Assembly (NCBI GenBank): GCA_032622095.1
Contig: CP136063.1
Coordinates: 80,267,980-80,331,979 of the forward strand
Reading direction: 5' to 3'
From: Siphonodentalium dalli
Lineage: Eukaryota; Mollusca; Scaphopoda; Gadilida; Siphonodentaliidae
DNA length: 64,000 nt
The position numbers and the translations under genes were made by a program. Position 1 is the first letter of the stretch. Each line of letters opens with the position of its first letter. The notes below the pieces were generated by a model. The model was not told the origin of the DNA, did no database searches, and worked only from the letters and a program-made list of their open reading frames with translations. Shown one piece after another: positions 22,748 through 35,059 of the stretch.

Positions 22748-22913
22748 GTATCTTGCCCACTGAACTATATGGTATATTATCCCAAGTAGGAGGGGTTAAC
22801 TCTCCGAGTTGAAAAAAACATACGAAATTCTATGGTACATATCTTCTGTCATGTTCATGACCCGTGTAATCACGTGATTTCTGACACGTAGTGAAGTAAT
22901 CGCCATATTTTTT
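22748..22913 (+). repeat. Left inverted terminal repeat of the DIRS-like element
   Basis: It runs from GTATCTTGCCCACTGAACTA to GTAATCGCCATATTTTTT and pairs with 27376-27543. Confidence 0.9.
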
Positions 22914-23709
22914 TCCCTCCCCACCAGGACGGATGCAAAAAGAATCTCTCACAAAGAATACGAAGCTAAGTTTTTGTATCGCAAAAACAGTTTTGTTTTT
23001 GTTTTATACAAACAACATTATTTCTTTGCTTATAGTTGAAAATTATGTAACAATTCACATAAAGATTACGCGGTTTTGTTCCGAATATAAGATCGGAAAT
23101 GGATGACTCGTTTCGTTTTAACGGACTTTGTCTTCCATAATTTTAATCGGTCAAATGAAGTAATATCCGTTGTTTATGCCGACAATATAAGAATTTCTGG
23201 CCTATTAACGACACAACATTCGAGGCACCATTGGATATGACTAAAGACGCTGATCGTTTTCTTTATAACAAATCTATGGCATACAGGTGACGTATAATTT
23301 AAGTTACCACGTGCGTTGACGGTGGTTAAAGGTATCACGAAATTAGGTGACTTACTTTCAAGTTCATTTTTTCGTTTTACGGCTTTATTTAGACGTTGAC
23401 AATTATCGTCTGGTGTAAAACTGAAGACAAAAGCACTGTTTTAACGCTTGTGAAATACGCTGATAGGATTGTAAAATCCTGAATGTCAATTTGAACCTTT
23501 TTAACCAACAATGGAGCTGTTACTGCCTTGGTTGACACAGGCATGGTAACATAACACAACAGGTGTATTTGTGATTGTTCGTAATCACATTAATTACTTT
23601 CACAGGACTGCTCATCGAGGTAAGAACAGGTTCATGAATCGCCTTCCCCGTAGTTCCCCTTGACGTCGCTTCCCTCGTTTCGAGGTCCCAAGAATAGAGA
23701 ACGAAAGTC

Positions 23710-25410
23710 GATATATAGGGTTCCTCTAATTGGCGTAATTAGCACTCGGAGCGATAGTCACACCACACAGGACGCGGGTTGGGGCTACCCATCGAACCCG
23801 TAGCTCACACGAGTTGTTTCCCCTAGGACACGGACAAACTCGCGGGGAAGGATCCAGAGAATTTTTGTTTGGGGACACCTGTTCTGTATTTGAGTATGTG
23901 TCCATATAAATTTGGATGTTAAAATATTCAGTACTGAATACTTGATTGTGCAAATAAAGGCTCCATATTATAGACTATATATCATCTGCGGGCTGATGAT
24001 TTGCATTACTAGGACATTTTGTTGAATTGTAGAAAAATTCCTTGAAAATATGGAAGATCCAACTGGAATAAATACTATCTCCATGGAATTTGGGGACATT
24101 TGGGTATCTATAGTTTGGGCACCCAAACCTGTAACAGGTATCAAAACATCCCTGTATCCTTCTCTGACTTGCCGATATATCGTGTTCCTCTAATTGGCGT
24201 AATTAGCACTCGGGGCGATAGTCACACCAAACAGGGCGCGGGTTGGGGCTACCCATTGAACCCATTAGTCACATTGGTGCGCTCCCTGGACTATCGAACG
24301 GGACGTCAATCTGCTTCTGCGGGTCGACCGTTGGCTGTTGACGTGCCCCGGACGGCTGTGACCACTGAGCTCTACTAAAACACTCGACACACGCCGTCCA
24401 TCGCTACAAGTCGTCATCTCGGGGTCAGCGCGGCTGGGGGATACACCCTCGGTGGTCCCTGACCATGCTCTCCGGTGCCTTATGATCAAAGTGTGTGGAA
24501 ATTTGGGCTAAAATTACTAGTCGAATGGCCATTTTACTTTGTCTCAATTCAAATTAGGAGACTTTTTATCAAATTATTACATTTACGCAATTATTTGGCA
24601 CCTGAAAGTTTATCCTCCATGCCTTCTGCCCCAGCTGGGCTTGGAATGGGATCACAGTTCACAGGCTTGTTTCCTCATTATAAGTCACCACTTCCGGGGG
24701 CTTGGCAGACAGGTTACTGGCCGCATTCTGGCCAACAGCTGCCAGTAACTTCGGGTTTGATTTTAAATGAAAACAAAAGATCTTATTCCCTGACGCCATT
24801 ATAGCAGGAAGCTTGCTTGGGAACTGGTACCTACTAACCTCCCATCGCCAGTTCGGTCGGTTGGATATCGGGATCGGTCGTGCTGCTGCTCCACCCCGAG
24901 ATGTACAGGCTCTGGACATTCCTCCGGGGTCCCCAATGACCAGACCTCACATGCAATTAGAAATGAAGCTTGTCGTGGTGTATTGTGCTGTTAACACCCT
25001 ATCGACGGATGGAGATCAGGATCAGATCGAGCAGTCGCTCCAGCACGAGGTGAAAGGGCTTTCGACATTCCTTTCGGGTCACCTTTACATGCGCTTACGA
25101 GGGAGCTCAGTTAGTTGTTCAGTGTTCTCTGATGCAGCCAAGCGCAGGAAGTAAATTAATGTCGAATTTTGATTAGCAAATAACCTCAGATTGACATGAT
25201 TTGATAGCATTGTTCTACAATCATTTACAATTTAACAGAACATCAGAGTGCTTTCCCTTGTTTCGAGGGTTCCAAGGAAGAGATAGAAACCTTTACGACC
25301 AGGACACTGTCACTTGTCGATGTATAGAGTTCCCTTCATTGGCGTAATTAGCACTCAGGATGATAGTCCCACCAAACAGGTCGCGGGTTGGGGCTACCCA
25401 TCGAACCCAT
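23710..25410 (+). repeat. Three dispersed direct repeats inside the DIRS-like element
   Basis: Copies of about 90 bp lie at 23710-23800, 24172-24270 and 25315-25410. They share TTGGCGTAATTAGCACTC, GCGGGTTGGGGCTACCCA and GAACCC. The second and third share a longer tail (GGACTATCGA). The first and third are also preceded by TTTCGAGG-type sequence. Function unknown. Confidence 0.8.
24475..25154 (+). pseudogene. GC-richer coding relic in the DIRS-like element (gag-like position)
   Basis: Two open stretches, 24475-24804 and 24813-25154, are separated by a stop. The first is rich in P, G and S (MPSAPAGLGMGSQFTGLFPH), the second has a polar helical pattern (DQDQIEQSLQHEVKGLSTFL). Base composition is higher in GC than the surroundings. 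Position in the element would suit ORF1/gag, but I do not recognise the family. Confidence 0.35.
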
Positions 25411-27217
25411 TGGCCGCATTTGGTGGGCTTTCGGGACTATCGACAGGGACTCCAAGTCGGATACTACGGGACGACTGTTGGCATACCCTGGGACAGTCAA
25501 ATGAGGAAATAGGATCCAAGTTGCATGGCTTTTGTTAGCATTTGGGTAGCAACTTGCCCTGTGATGCCGGTCAATTTGTACCCTGCCTAACGTCGTCAGA
25601 GCTGGGTGGTTATGCCATCGGACTGCACACTTGGCGACCTGGGTTCGACCATCCTGAGAGGTATTCAACCATTTTACTGTTCTCGGGTTGGGATGTGTTC
25701 AACTTCTTACTTTATAAGTTGTTGCTTCTTTCCATGTTCCATCCAGCTCTTTCATGGTCACGGGCTTTGCTGGAGAATGTCTATAGTCATTCATATCACT
25801 AGATTAGTATATGACTCTCGCCCTTTCATTTTCCTGACTTTTAAGACGTGTTCTGGACTGGTTCGGGTGCTCGATAGGGTAAATATTTACATCTCGATTT
25901 GGGACGCAAGAATCAGAGATAAACAAGCATACATGCTTTATCTCCGACCTCGCTGTGTTTCCGTAATAGATACGAATGACATATATTTTGTCTTCAGGTT
26001 GCTTTCAGTGCTAACTCAACATGGATTTCACTTTTGTTGTCCAGTCATACATAGATGAGTCCATTATCCATGGTTCGACATATGCTCAATTTCAGAACAC
26101 TGTTGACATAAGGTCTAGTTCAGCACCCCACTCGGGCTTAATGGGCAACACGGCGTATTAGCAGCGTGGAAAAGAAGAACGAAATGGCTTCTGTTATATC
26201 GGCCTTTGCGTCTAATACGTCATTCTTCTTAAGGGCTCAGTTGTCGGTACATAATGGTTTTGTTTTCCCTGATAGTGCTTGATTCGCCTAGTGCTCATTT
26301 AACATACTAAGCCAGGTCCTTTGCTGACCTCAGCGATTGCCAATGCAGGATAATGTTGCACCTGTGGGGCAGCATATGAATCGTGTTGGGCACACTTCAT
26401 AAAGCCGGATGAAAATTCTTGCCAGATGCTTCTCCTCGTGCGAGATTCATTAGCATTGGGTGTCGGATGCCAGATCATATGATCCGCCCTCTCGATTCGC
26501 ACTTCGGGTGATGGTTGTCTCCGGAACAGGGTCCCATTGAAAGGGCACCCCATCCTTACCAGAAGGGATATCTTGCGCCATCGACTCGTCGGGGACCAGT
26601 CAGCAGAGCTCGAACAGTTGGGGGCGCGGTGGCTCATGGTCTGCTTTTCATTACATACCTGCCGTCGGTTTCTGCTGGTTTTGGGCTTGTGCCACAAACC
26701 TGATGCATCGTTAGTCCAATTTTTGTTTTTGTGGATTTCCACCTTAACGACATTGGAATTTCGGTTCCTGGCTGCCTTTCTGTCATGGATTCAGTAGCCT
26801 GTGATTGGTCAGTTGGGTTTAACTGTGTTGGTGGGCATTTCCACATTTGGAAACGTCATCGGGGAAAAATAGTACTCAGCTGATACATTATTAGCCCTAA
26901 GTTCCGATGCGAATGTCGTATCCATCTCCATGTCTTCTGAAGCTATTTACTTTACTTGCAGGGGTCTTAAACTCTTAAGTGGCCACTTTTTGTTCGTTTG
27001 AGCTTGCTGACAGGTATTAGTTTTAGGATGGAATATTACATTGGCTTATGGTCCTATTGTGCATGTGTGTATATATATATATATGTATATACATTTATAT
27101 CTATGCATGTATATGTATATATTGTAGGTTATCAGGTCAATCCAGTTCTTTGATTCAGATGCATAGCGGTGTTTTTGTTTCCTCGTGGCCTCCACCTGTT
27201 CGAAAATTCTATGCTTT

Positions 27218-27315
27218 ACCATATAGTTCAGTGGGCAAGATACCTTTGACGGAGATACAATATTTTCCTAAATAAGTAAAATATATATCTCCTAGAAGTA
27301 TCTTGCCCACTGAAC
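27218..27315 (+). repeat. Internal complementary region (ICR) of the DIRS-like element
   Basis: 27218-27257 is the perfect complement of the left edge plus the start of the left repeat (22735-22774). 27257-27315 is the complement of the right edge (27525-27582). The two meet at GGAGATACAATATT, so this segment represents right end joined to left end. Confidence 0.88.
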
Positions 27316-27375
27316 GCTGAGCTCCCTCCCAGGGTTTCGCACCCACCCCGCTCACGAGGAATGTCCTACTGGGGA

Positions 27376-27543
27376 TAAAAAATATGGCGATTACTTCACT
27401 ACGTGTCAGAAATCACGTGATTACACGGGTCATGAACATGACAGAAGATATGTACCATAGAATTTCGTACGTTTTTTTCAACTCAGAGAGTTAACCCCTC
27501 CTACTTGGGATAATATACCATATAGTTCAGTGGGCAAGATACT
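27376..27543 (-). repeat. Right inverted terminal repeat of the DIRS-like element
   Basis: Complement of 22748-22913 with two substitutions seen (CTCTGAGTTG for CTCCGAGTTG, and CGTACG for CATACG). Confidence 0.9.
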
Positions 27544-27632
27544 TCTAGGAGATATATATTTTACTTATTTAGGAAAATATTGTGTCTTGATGATATGGGG
27601 ACCGTCTGATCAGACTGAGTACCTTTAATTTG

Positions 27633-28470
27633 TTCATATTTGGTTGAATTGTGTTAAAACTCAACCTAAAGTTTGATGAAGTTTGGAGCATTTGTCTATT
27701 TACAAAATTATTCAGTATGTTTCATCGTCCTCTTACAATGCCCATAAATGCAACGATTGCATATAAACCAGATTTCAATTATCTTGATATGCTTTTGAAC
27801 CACGATAGGGCAAGGGGTATCTACATTAAGGCTTTTGTCTATTCACTTATTGAGTTATGGGCCTTAGACTGCTAACTTTATATCTCTGTATCGCAGTCAT
27901 TGTAGGTCATGCTTGAACAGGGTTCCCGCTGCCAGTGGCCAAATGGCCAGATTTTTATCGAAAATGGCCTAATGAAAGTACATTTGACAAATAGTTTCAA
28001 TTCTATGCCCCCAATTACTTCTTAGAAATCACCAGATCTCACTAAAACCCTTTTCATTAATAGCTAATCAGTAGCTGTTGGCAGGTGCATGTTTGCATAA
28101 ATATATATTATTATTATCCATCCCTTAACTAACACATTTTCTGATTGGGCAAAAGCCATCAAATGATAATCCGTGAAAAAGTCACATTGGACTCCCGAAA
28201 GTCATATGCATATGTGCAATATGACTTTTTTATCGGGACTCTGTGATGTCACAACTTAACTCTACTGTGAAATGAATCGGTGAAATTGGGTGCGCGCAAC
28301 TCTGGTGGATTTAGTCAACGTTTCACTTCCGCATTGAGTTTTTTTTCCACTTTTTTCTGATGATCAAATACAGGCTTTTATAGAGAATTAAGTGCCGACA
28401 AATACCAAAAATAACCACAACAGTTTTATTCCCAAAATTTGGATAAACATGCAGATGGATAATAAAAATG
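27633..28470. other. No recognised gene
   Basis: AT-rich. A phrase with repeated TGGCCAAATGGCC near 27935 has distant relatives at 33540 and 37130, so it may be a worn repeat. Confidence 0.35.
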
Positions 28471-28478
28471 TCATTTTA

Positions 28479-28602
28479 CAATGTTGTTTACAGTATGTGT
28501 TTTTCTTGTACTCGTCCAGGTACTGCGTATATCTCGTCCAATGACTTTTCGCCACAACCTGGACATGTATAAGAAAAACACATACTGTACACAACATTGT
28601 AT
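28479..28602. repeat. Hairpin, arms about 45 bp
   Basis: CAGTATGTGTTTTTCTTGTA on the left is complementary to TATAAGAAAAACACATACTG on the right. Probably a palindromic MITE; non-coding. Confidence 0.7.
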
Positions 28603-30681
28603 AATAACTTTATAATACAGTACTGTTTTATGGTTTCAATATGACATAAGTTCATAATAATGCCAAACTGACTACAATATGCAAATCAGTGGATATTTTT
28701 GTTTGGTATTTTTAATTATTATTTTTGATGGGAATTCCTTTTATTTCCTTGCATTGCATTTTTTCTGTTGTTTTTATTTTAGTTATGAGTTTTCTCAATG
28801 ATCCTATAGTTTGATTGTGGATGTTGTTGCTGAAACACCATTTGACAGCCCATTCAAGTTCATGATTGCCTCTAGCTAACCCTCCTTATTCCTTACACAG
28901 GGAAATCATGAAGACACCTTAATTGCTGTAGAAGATATTTAATTCATTTGAATATATCATAGACAGGAGGCAATGCCCATTGAGGTAAGAAGCCTCATCT
29001 CAGGTTATCTTCTTATGACAAATATTCAATATTAACATGAAGAAAAAAACACCAGCATGCCTGAATTTTCAAAAAGATTGAAAGCATATCTAACGCATGT
29101 TTAAATTCACGCAGTACTATTTTTCGCAAATTTAAAACGGAGCAAAATAGTATGACTCAAAGAAATTAGTGAATCCATGGGATATATAACGAGATTTATG
29201 GGCAAGGAACTTTATGAGTTGCTCAACAAATACCTACGTGACAACTTTCTGGACTTGGAAGCCTGTCAAGTAATGGTCATTGTGTGGTTACTTAACCTCT
29301 TTCGGTTCCATGCCAATAATGTCCATAACTATTAACATACCATAATTATCATCAGACCAAGCTAAATAGTAACATGTCAATCTTCACAACAAAATAAGTA
29401 ACAGTTACATATGTATCCTCTGGTCGATGTACATTTACATTTGTGATGGTCTATAAATCTAATTTCAGTAACTATCAAGAACCGAAACTGTTATTGAATA
29501 CATGACTTTTTATTGAAATATATGGTCAGTTGAGCGCGAATTTTATAATTACATGAAATAGAATACTGTGCAAATTAAATACGAGTAAGGTATATAAAAT
29601 CTATTTGCATCTCTATGATGGAATAAATTACATTCTTGAGAAATGCCAACATCACAGCATTATAGCATGACCAGTTAACCAGTCAGATAACATTTGAGCC
29701 ATCAATCATCAACCAGAAGTCAATAAATAAAAATACATAGATAGAATGACACAAGTGATAACGATTTTGCACAAGTTTGTTGTGATGTGACAGTAAAACG
29801 AGAACTGTAGAAATCTACGGACATAAAGTACAAATTTCAGAAACAATTTAATTGAAATTTCCATGGACCGCCTTGTCAAGCATGCTGGGGGTCTTTATGA
29901 GATCTCAAAATCAATAAAATACACAAATATATTGAGCACTAACATAGTGCTATTTGATTAAGAGAACAAACAACCTCTTTTTCTTGAAAAAAACAAAGTA
30001 TAGTACTTATTGTTCCCTATTTGCACACTCATTTACGGACCTAACTGAATGCAGAAGACTGATAAGAAAGTTGAAGGACTTACTGTACTTGTAGTTTTGA
30101 GTACCGATGTTTCTGAGGAATGTTTATTCTGTTCTCTGACATTCAGACAAGAGATGTTCGTTGATACAGTTGTACAATTGTCTTTCAAGTTATGGACTTG
30201 AACTGGGAATTTTGAGATTAAACACATCCATTAAACGGACCGCACATGATGCAATATTTTTCTATGATCCTTGTCATGCACCGGTTATGGTCAAAATTGT
30301 AACGTATGCAGTGGGAAATCATGTGATCACGTGGTGATCACATTTTTTATTTCACAACAAAATGGTGCCCAACATCCAATAAACTATTACTCATTGTTGG
30401 AAAGTTCATTCACAACAGAGAGTGAAAAATGAGAATATTGTTATTTTAGTTATAGTTTTCTCCAAACTTTTCTCTCTTAATCAGGTTTTACAATGAACCA
30501 AACAGGTGACATAAATTTTAGGGTGAAAAACCATTTTCTACATTTATATTGAAATAGATATTATGAACTAAGGAACCATTTCACCATCAACCAATCAACT
30601 TCTGACCTGTTGTCTTAACAATATGGATCGTATTTCAAATAAGCTTCCAAATGATATACAATAGACTTTTTAATATGGATT
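28603..30681. other. Gene-poor interval
   Basis: No exon, repeat family or RNA gene was recognised. Confidence 0.4.
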
Positions 30682-31100
30682 TTAAAGATGCATAATCCGA
30701 TTAAGCGTCCCTCAATTACTATTTATTTGGATTCGGGGGTAAAAAATATTTGATTCGGGTCCAGGAACCCACCTATCAAAGCTCGGAGTCATTAGATATC
30801 AATTTTTAAAATCTATTATTTTTCACCATCGAGAATTATTAGCCAACGGTCTTGGACCAAATTGCAGATGAAGATGAATTACTCAAAAATCAAGAGGCTT
30901 TCTGTTGATAATACGGCTAAATTTCGTCGAACAACATGTTGATAAATAACATAATTTGGGCAATTTTATACTATAGTTTGACAGTGGTTAGCATTATTTT
31001 TGGGCAATTAATCGATTCAGGTACAAGAAGCGGCATTTCTAAAAATTGTTGTTGGAATCTGATTATATGGGGACCATCAAATCATATTGAGTACGTTTAA
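30682..31100 (+). mobile_element. MITE family E, both ends intact
   Basis: TTAAAGATGCATAATCCGAT at the left and ATTGAGTACGTTTAA at the right; about 419 bp. This is the reference copy for the family termini. Confidence 0.75.
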
Positions 31101-31800
31101 GGTCTGTAATTTAACGGCAGTCATAACAGAAAAAAAACAGATATCACAGACACATATAAATATCACACATAAAAAGGCATAAAATTCAACTGAAACTTTT
31201 AGTAATATAAATTTTTTTAATTAACTTCGCAACTTACAACTGACTTTTGAACAGAATCTACTGAATTAAAAATACAGGGAGCAAGACTAGTCACAGTTAT
31301 TTTCAAATTTAGTTAAGAAGAATAATATATTGGACATGAATCCTTCCTCTGCTAAGAATCTATTCAATCAATTTCATTTGTTTTGAAGTTTTGAGATGAG
31401 GATTTCACAGTATACATACAATGGTCTGCCTTTCAGTAAGAAACCACTTCTTTGATTGGCCAGAAAGACATCTTAATTCCCATGTTAGGATTTTGAGATG
31501 TTGCAAAGACATCTTCATGACAACATTTAAGGCGTACAATATTATCGGGAAAAGATGACACCACTCACACAAAATTATTTCCCATAACAGACCGCTCATG
31601 GCAAATTGCCTCCCAGAAAGGCTATGAGATTCTGGACATTAAAACAGATATTTCCCCCCAATAGGAATTGAGCATAAAAACTTACAATAAAATAAATTAT
31701 CAACAATCTAAATTTGATATGCATTAAATAGACAATGTATTTAACAAGTGATACAACATCAAGGTAGTAATCTATGATACACCCATTAGAAACTCAATCC
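31101..31800. other. No recognised gene
   Basis: AT-rich, without a supported exon. Confidence 0.35.
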
Positions 31801-31805
31801 AATGT

Positions 31806-32245
31806 TTTCAAGCCTGCAAATAGTGTATCTGTCATTTGCAGAATGAGGTCCGCAGAGGGTGAATTTAGTGATGCTATCCCGTACGGCGAACTAGAATCAC
31901 CAAATTCACCTTCTGGGAACCTCATTCTGCTTAGGCCTCAACTGCTATGGGAGACCTCGGTCAGATTGAAGTTCCCCAGTCGATGTTGGTGATGTTCACA
32001 CATTGGTCCCTCGATTATCCATTTTATCTTCTGCAAATTAGGGGATATAGAACTTCCCAGAAGGGAAAAAGTAACTAAAAACAATGTTAGTTTGATATAC
32101 TTCCCAGAGGATGAGGCCTAAGCAGATGAGGTCTCCACAGAGTGAATTTGGTGATGATAGCCCACTGTGCGGAGTAGCATCACTAAATTCACCCTCTGGG
32201 GACCTCATTCCCCTGCAAATGAGAGGTACACTAATTCAAGGGTTG
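31806..32245. mobile_element. Full-length family B foldback element
   Basis: Hairpin ends at 31828-31930 and 32122-32235 around a core containing CATTTTATCTTCTGCAAAT. Outer edges CAAGCCTG and TTCAAGGGTTG. Same layout as the copy at 21406. Confidence 0.7.
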
Positions 32246-32331
32246 GTGGCAAAGTTTTGTGTGTTCACATTTACAATTGCTTCATTGGTGAGAAACATAG
32301 AATGGATTCTCTGCTTGTCAATTAACCCTTT

Positions 32332-32951
32332 GAACTCTGACGTCCTGAATGTTAAATAGCCCCAACTGGGACGTATATACATGTATACATGCTCTGCTCA
32401 ACTATACGGCAATCAACTATGCTAACTGAACTGATACTGTATAGATTATATTGCGGCTTCCTTTGGTCGCGCTATATATTTATAACGAAATTCTTATCCT
32501 TTGCCTACGATAAAAGGCATTTCTCAAAATGCACCTGTGTTCATGCGCGAAGAAACAGACCCCCTATTTCCAATTTGGCTGCTAAAGTCAGAGGTATGAA
32601 CATGAATGTGACTCATTCATGCAAACAATTCTAGTTAATTTGATAGCAAAAATTCTCACGAAATAGTTCCCTTTTCTGATGATAAAAAGAGATTTTTTTT
32701 CTCAAAATAGGCCTCTGCGCATGCGCGAAGAAACAGACACTCTGTTATCAGTTTGTCTATCAAAGTCACGTGGGTAAACATGTGACGCGTGTGTGCAAAG
32801 TAGAAGCACAACTCTAGTTGATATGTGCTTTTATTGAGCTGTAATTTCGTGTCAAATATTGTCTGAATTCCAGACCGGTATTCCGGTCTCCCGGGATATA
32901 GGAATATAAGGATTGGACCGGTATTCCGGTCTCTCGGGTTCAAAGGGTTAA
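32332..32951 (+). mobile_element. TTAA-ended element family C4 (about 620 bp)
   Basis: Starts TTAACCCTTTGAACTCTGAC and ends GGGTTCAAAGGGTTAA, so TTAA plus CCCTTTGAAC is inverted at both ends. It contains a diverged internal duplication of about 190 bp marked by CATGCGCGAAGAAACAGAC (about 32541 and 32719) and, near the right end, two copies of GACCGGTATTCCGGTCTC. Confidence 0.75.
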
Positions 32952-33887
32952 ACCACTTCAGTGCCACTCAGTGGTACAAGACTTGTGGTAAGGTCTGTTG
33001 TTGAATACATTGTTTGTGTAATTATGTTGTATCCTATTTAGGACTAGAAGTATTGTTTCAATCTCCATACACCAATCTTCCATGTCACTCCCCGCACTGG
33101 CAAGAATTCCATTCTGGTAAGATAACTGAAATAGACAACCAAATGGTAATGATTTATTTCATAATATTCACACACCCTCTACATTCACACAATTAGCGCC
33201 CATAGGATCCGTACATGAACGTTTCCGATGTTCATAAACAAATAACTGAAGTCGACACTTCTTAAAAAGCAATTAACATCTATATCACTTCAAGCTGACC
33301 ATGTGCACGTACTCGCTGCATGGTGTCAACTTCACAAAAAACGATGAACCACCTACGTCACTTCAAGCCGATTGTGTGCATGCGCTCGCCATGTGTTGTT
33401 ATTTGGGAGACTGTGTTGGAATTTGAACAATATACGTTATTTACAATTGTAAATTGTTGTTGTTTCGTAAAGTTGTTCAAATTATTAATGTTCTATTAAA
33501 ATCAGTGTTAGCGCTGGACCGAAAAATCTTTTGGCTAAAAGTTTGGCCAAATGAAAATTTTATTGGCCAAATGTAATCAATGATATTTGAAGGATTAGCT
33601 TTGAGCAGGCTGTAATAAATACAAGTACCGGTAATTAAAACAAAAGTTTTACCTACATGTACCTACCCTAATTTTTTCAGTCTGTTAGTGGGAAACAATG
33701 GTCTTTTTTTGTTTTAGCCTTATAAGTCTAATTTATTACTTGTATGGTTTTTAATATTTTATCAGTGAAACAAAGCCAATTGCTGTCAAATTAAATATGG
33801 TATGTTGTTATTGTAACTGGAGGTCTGAAACCCCAGACACAGCCCCATTCATCCTGGGTAGTTCCACACTATAACCACAAAAAAGTT

Positions 33888-33902
33888 GTGGGGGGGGGGG
33901 GC
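33888..33902. repeat. Poly(G) tract
   Basis: A run of about 13 G. Confidence 0.9.
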
Positions 33903-33959
33903 GTATACTTGAATCAGCTTGTCCATTTATCCGTCTGTGGACACAAATTTGTCCTGAGT

Positions 33960-34330
33960 TTTTCAGTCGTTTTTTAATCATTTTCTGTGAAACTTGGCAC
34001 AGACATCAACCACCATGGGAACCTTTGCACCTGCAATCATGACATCAGACCTTTTTGGTGGAGTTAGCCTCCATTTTCGACTTAGAAATTTTTTGGAACG
34101 TGCATAATTTTGTCCGAGCTTTTACTCCTACATTTTTAGGTCAATGTTTTTGAAACTTGGCACATGTATTTAGTACCATGGGAACCTGTGCCCCTGCAAT
34201 TATGACGTCTGTCGAGCTTTTTTTTGTGGAGTAATTCCCCTTTTTCGACTTAGAACATTTTCCCAAATGCATAATTATGTCAGAGCTTTTATTCCTACAT
34301 TTTGTTGTCAATAGGTTTAGGATTAGGAAG
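33960..34330. repeat. Tandem dimer, unit about 170 bp
   Basis: GAAACTTGGCACA, ACCATGGGAACCT, CACCTGCAAT.ATGAC and TTTTCGACTTAGAA each occur twice, at about 33990-34150 and 34150-34290. Confidence 0.65.
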
Positions 34331-34648
34331 TTAGGGAGTTAGGGCTGTGCACCTGCAATGGGAATCTGTTATTTTATTATATTAACTTAATGTTTACTGA
34401 TGTGAGACATCTTTGTGTTTTAAAAACATGTCCCATTGGGACAGTCACACCTCTAGTTTTCTGCTTTATCAAATATCAAATTAATAAAACTCTTTATCTA
34501 CCACTTTATCTACCACTTTTGTGCAACAGAAGCCTGGACGTTCTTGGAATATTTGCAAGGCTGACAAAAATTCAGAACATCTTGAAACTACCTCTTTTGA
34601 AAGTATACCACGCGAGATTAAATTCTTGAGCACAACTTAACAAAATTT

Positions 34649-34654
34649 ATTTTA
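34649..34654 (-). promoter_or_regulatory. Candidate poly(A) signal for FBXW9
   Basis: TTTATT on this strand is AATAAA on the complement, about 410 bp beyond the last FBXW9 exon found. The short terminal exon should lie between, but I could not identify it. Confidence 0.3.
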
Positions 34655-34964
34655 CATGATGAACAACAAAGTATATTACAGAATCGTCGAGACACCTATG
34701 GTTACATTTTCGTGACTCTGGTTTACAGTCTCGCTACAATTGTCCTCCAGTTTGCCAGCACATTCCAATTATATTTAGAGTCCTTTGTCCAAGCGGCTGG
34801 CGGCTTATCATTGGCCGGATTATTAATATGTATAATGTGATTATTTTGGAATCATCCATATCAAAAGTGTTACAAAATTTGATATATGGCCATAAAACCT
34901 ATTAATGAGTCATGTGTCTTTTTGCCTGTTTGTTGTCTGTTCATTGAACATCCCACCAAATGAA

Positions 34965-35040
34965 TAGTAGACAATTCCAATTTCCAACTTTTATAACTTA
35001 AGTGGGAGAATCCATTTAGTATAAAAACAGCTAGTGACTT
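34965..35040 (+). mobile_element. Fragment of MITE family D
   Basis: CTTTTATAACTTAAGTGGGAGAATCCATTTAGTA matches one end of the family in two adjacent blocks. It lies about 20 bp from the splice donor of FBXW9 exon 7. Confidence 0.45.
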
Positions 35041-35059
35041 AACTTAATATTTAACTTAC

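Larger units (their letters stand above)
22735..27581 (+). mobile_element. DIRS-type retrotransposon, non-autonomous or decayed
   Basis: Terminal inverted repeats of about 166 bp (22748-22913 and 27376-27543) differ at two positions over the part compared. Outside each there is a unique edge (left ATCTCCGTCAAAG; right TTCTAGGAGATATATATT and on). Near the right end, 27218-27315 contains the complement of the left edge joined directly to the complement of the right edge. That is the internal complementary region of DIRS elements, which mirrors the circular junction of the two ends. Insertion into a family E copy gives both borders and no obvious target duplication, as expected for tyrosine-recombinase insertion. 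Size is 4.85 kb against about 5-6 kb for autonomous DIRS. No reverse transcriptase, RNase H, methyltransferase or recombinase motif was recognised. Confidence 0.8.

Noticed and set aside
25600-25680. tRNA-like B box (GGTTCGACC) in the DIRS-like element
   Set aside because: The A box is poor and no cloverleaf could be formed by eye.
26299-26846. Open frames on both strands near the right of the DIRS-like element
   Set aside because: Neither strand shows a recognisable RT, recombinase or methyltransferase motif, and composition alone explains their length.
34740-34830. Candidate FBXW9 terminal exon on the minus strand ending NVLANWRTIVARL then stop
   Set aside because: The residues do not match the expected last WD blade strand and the acceptor is poor.
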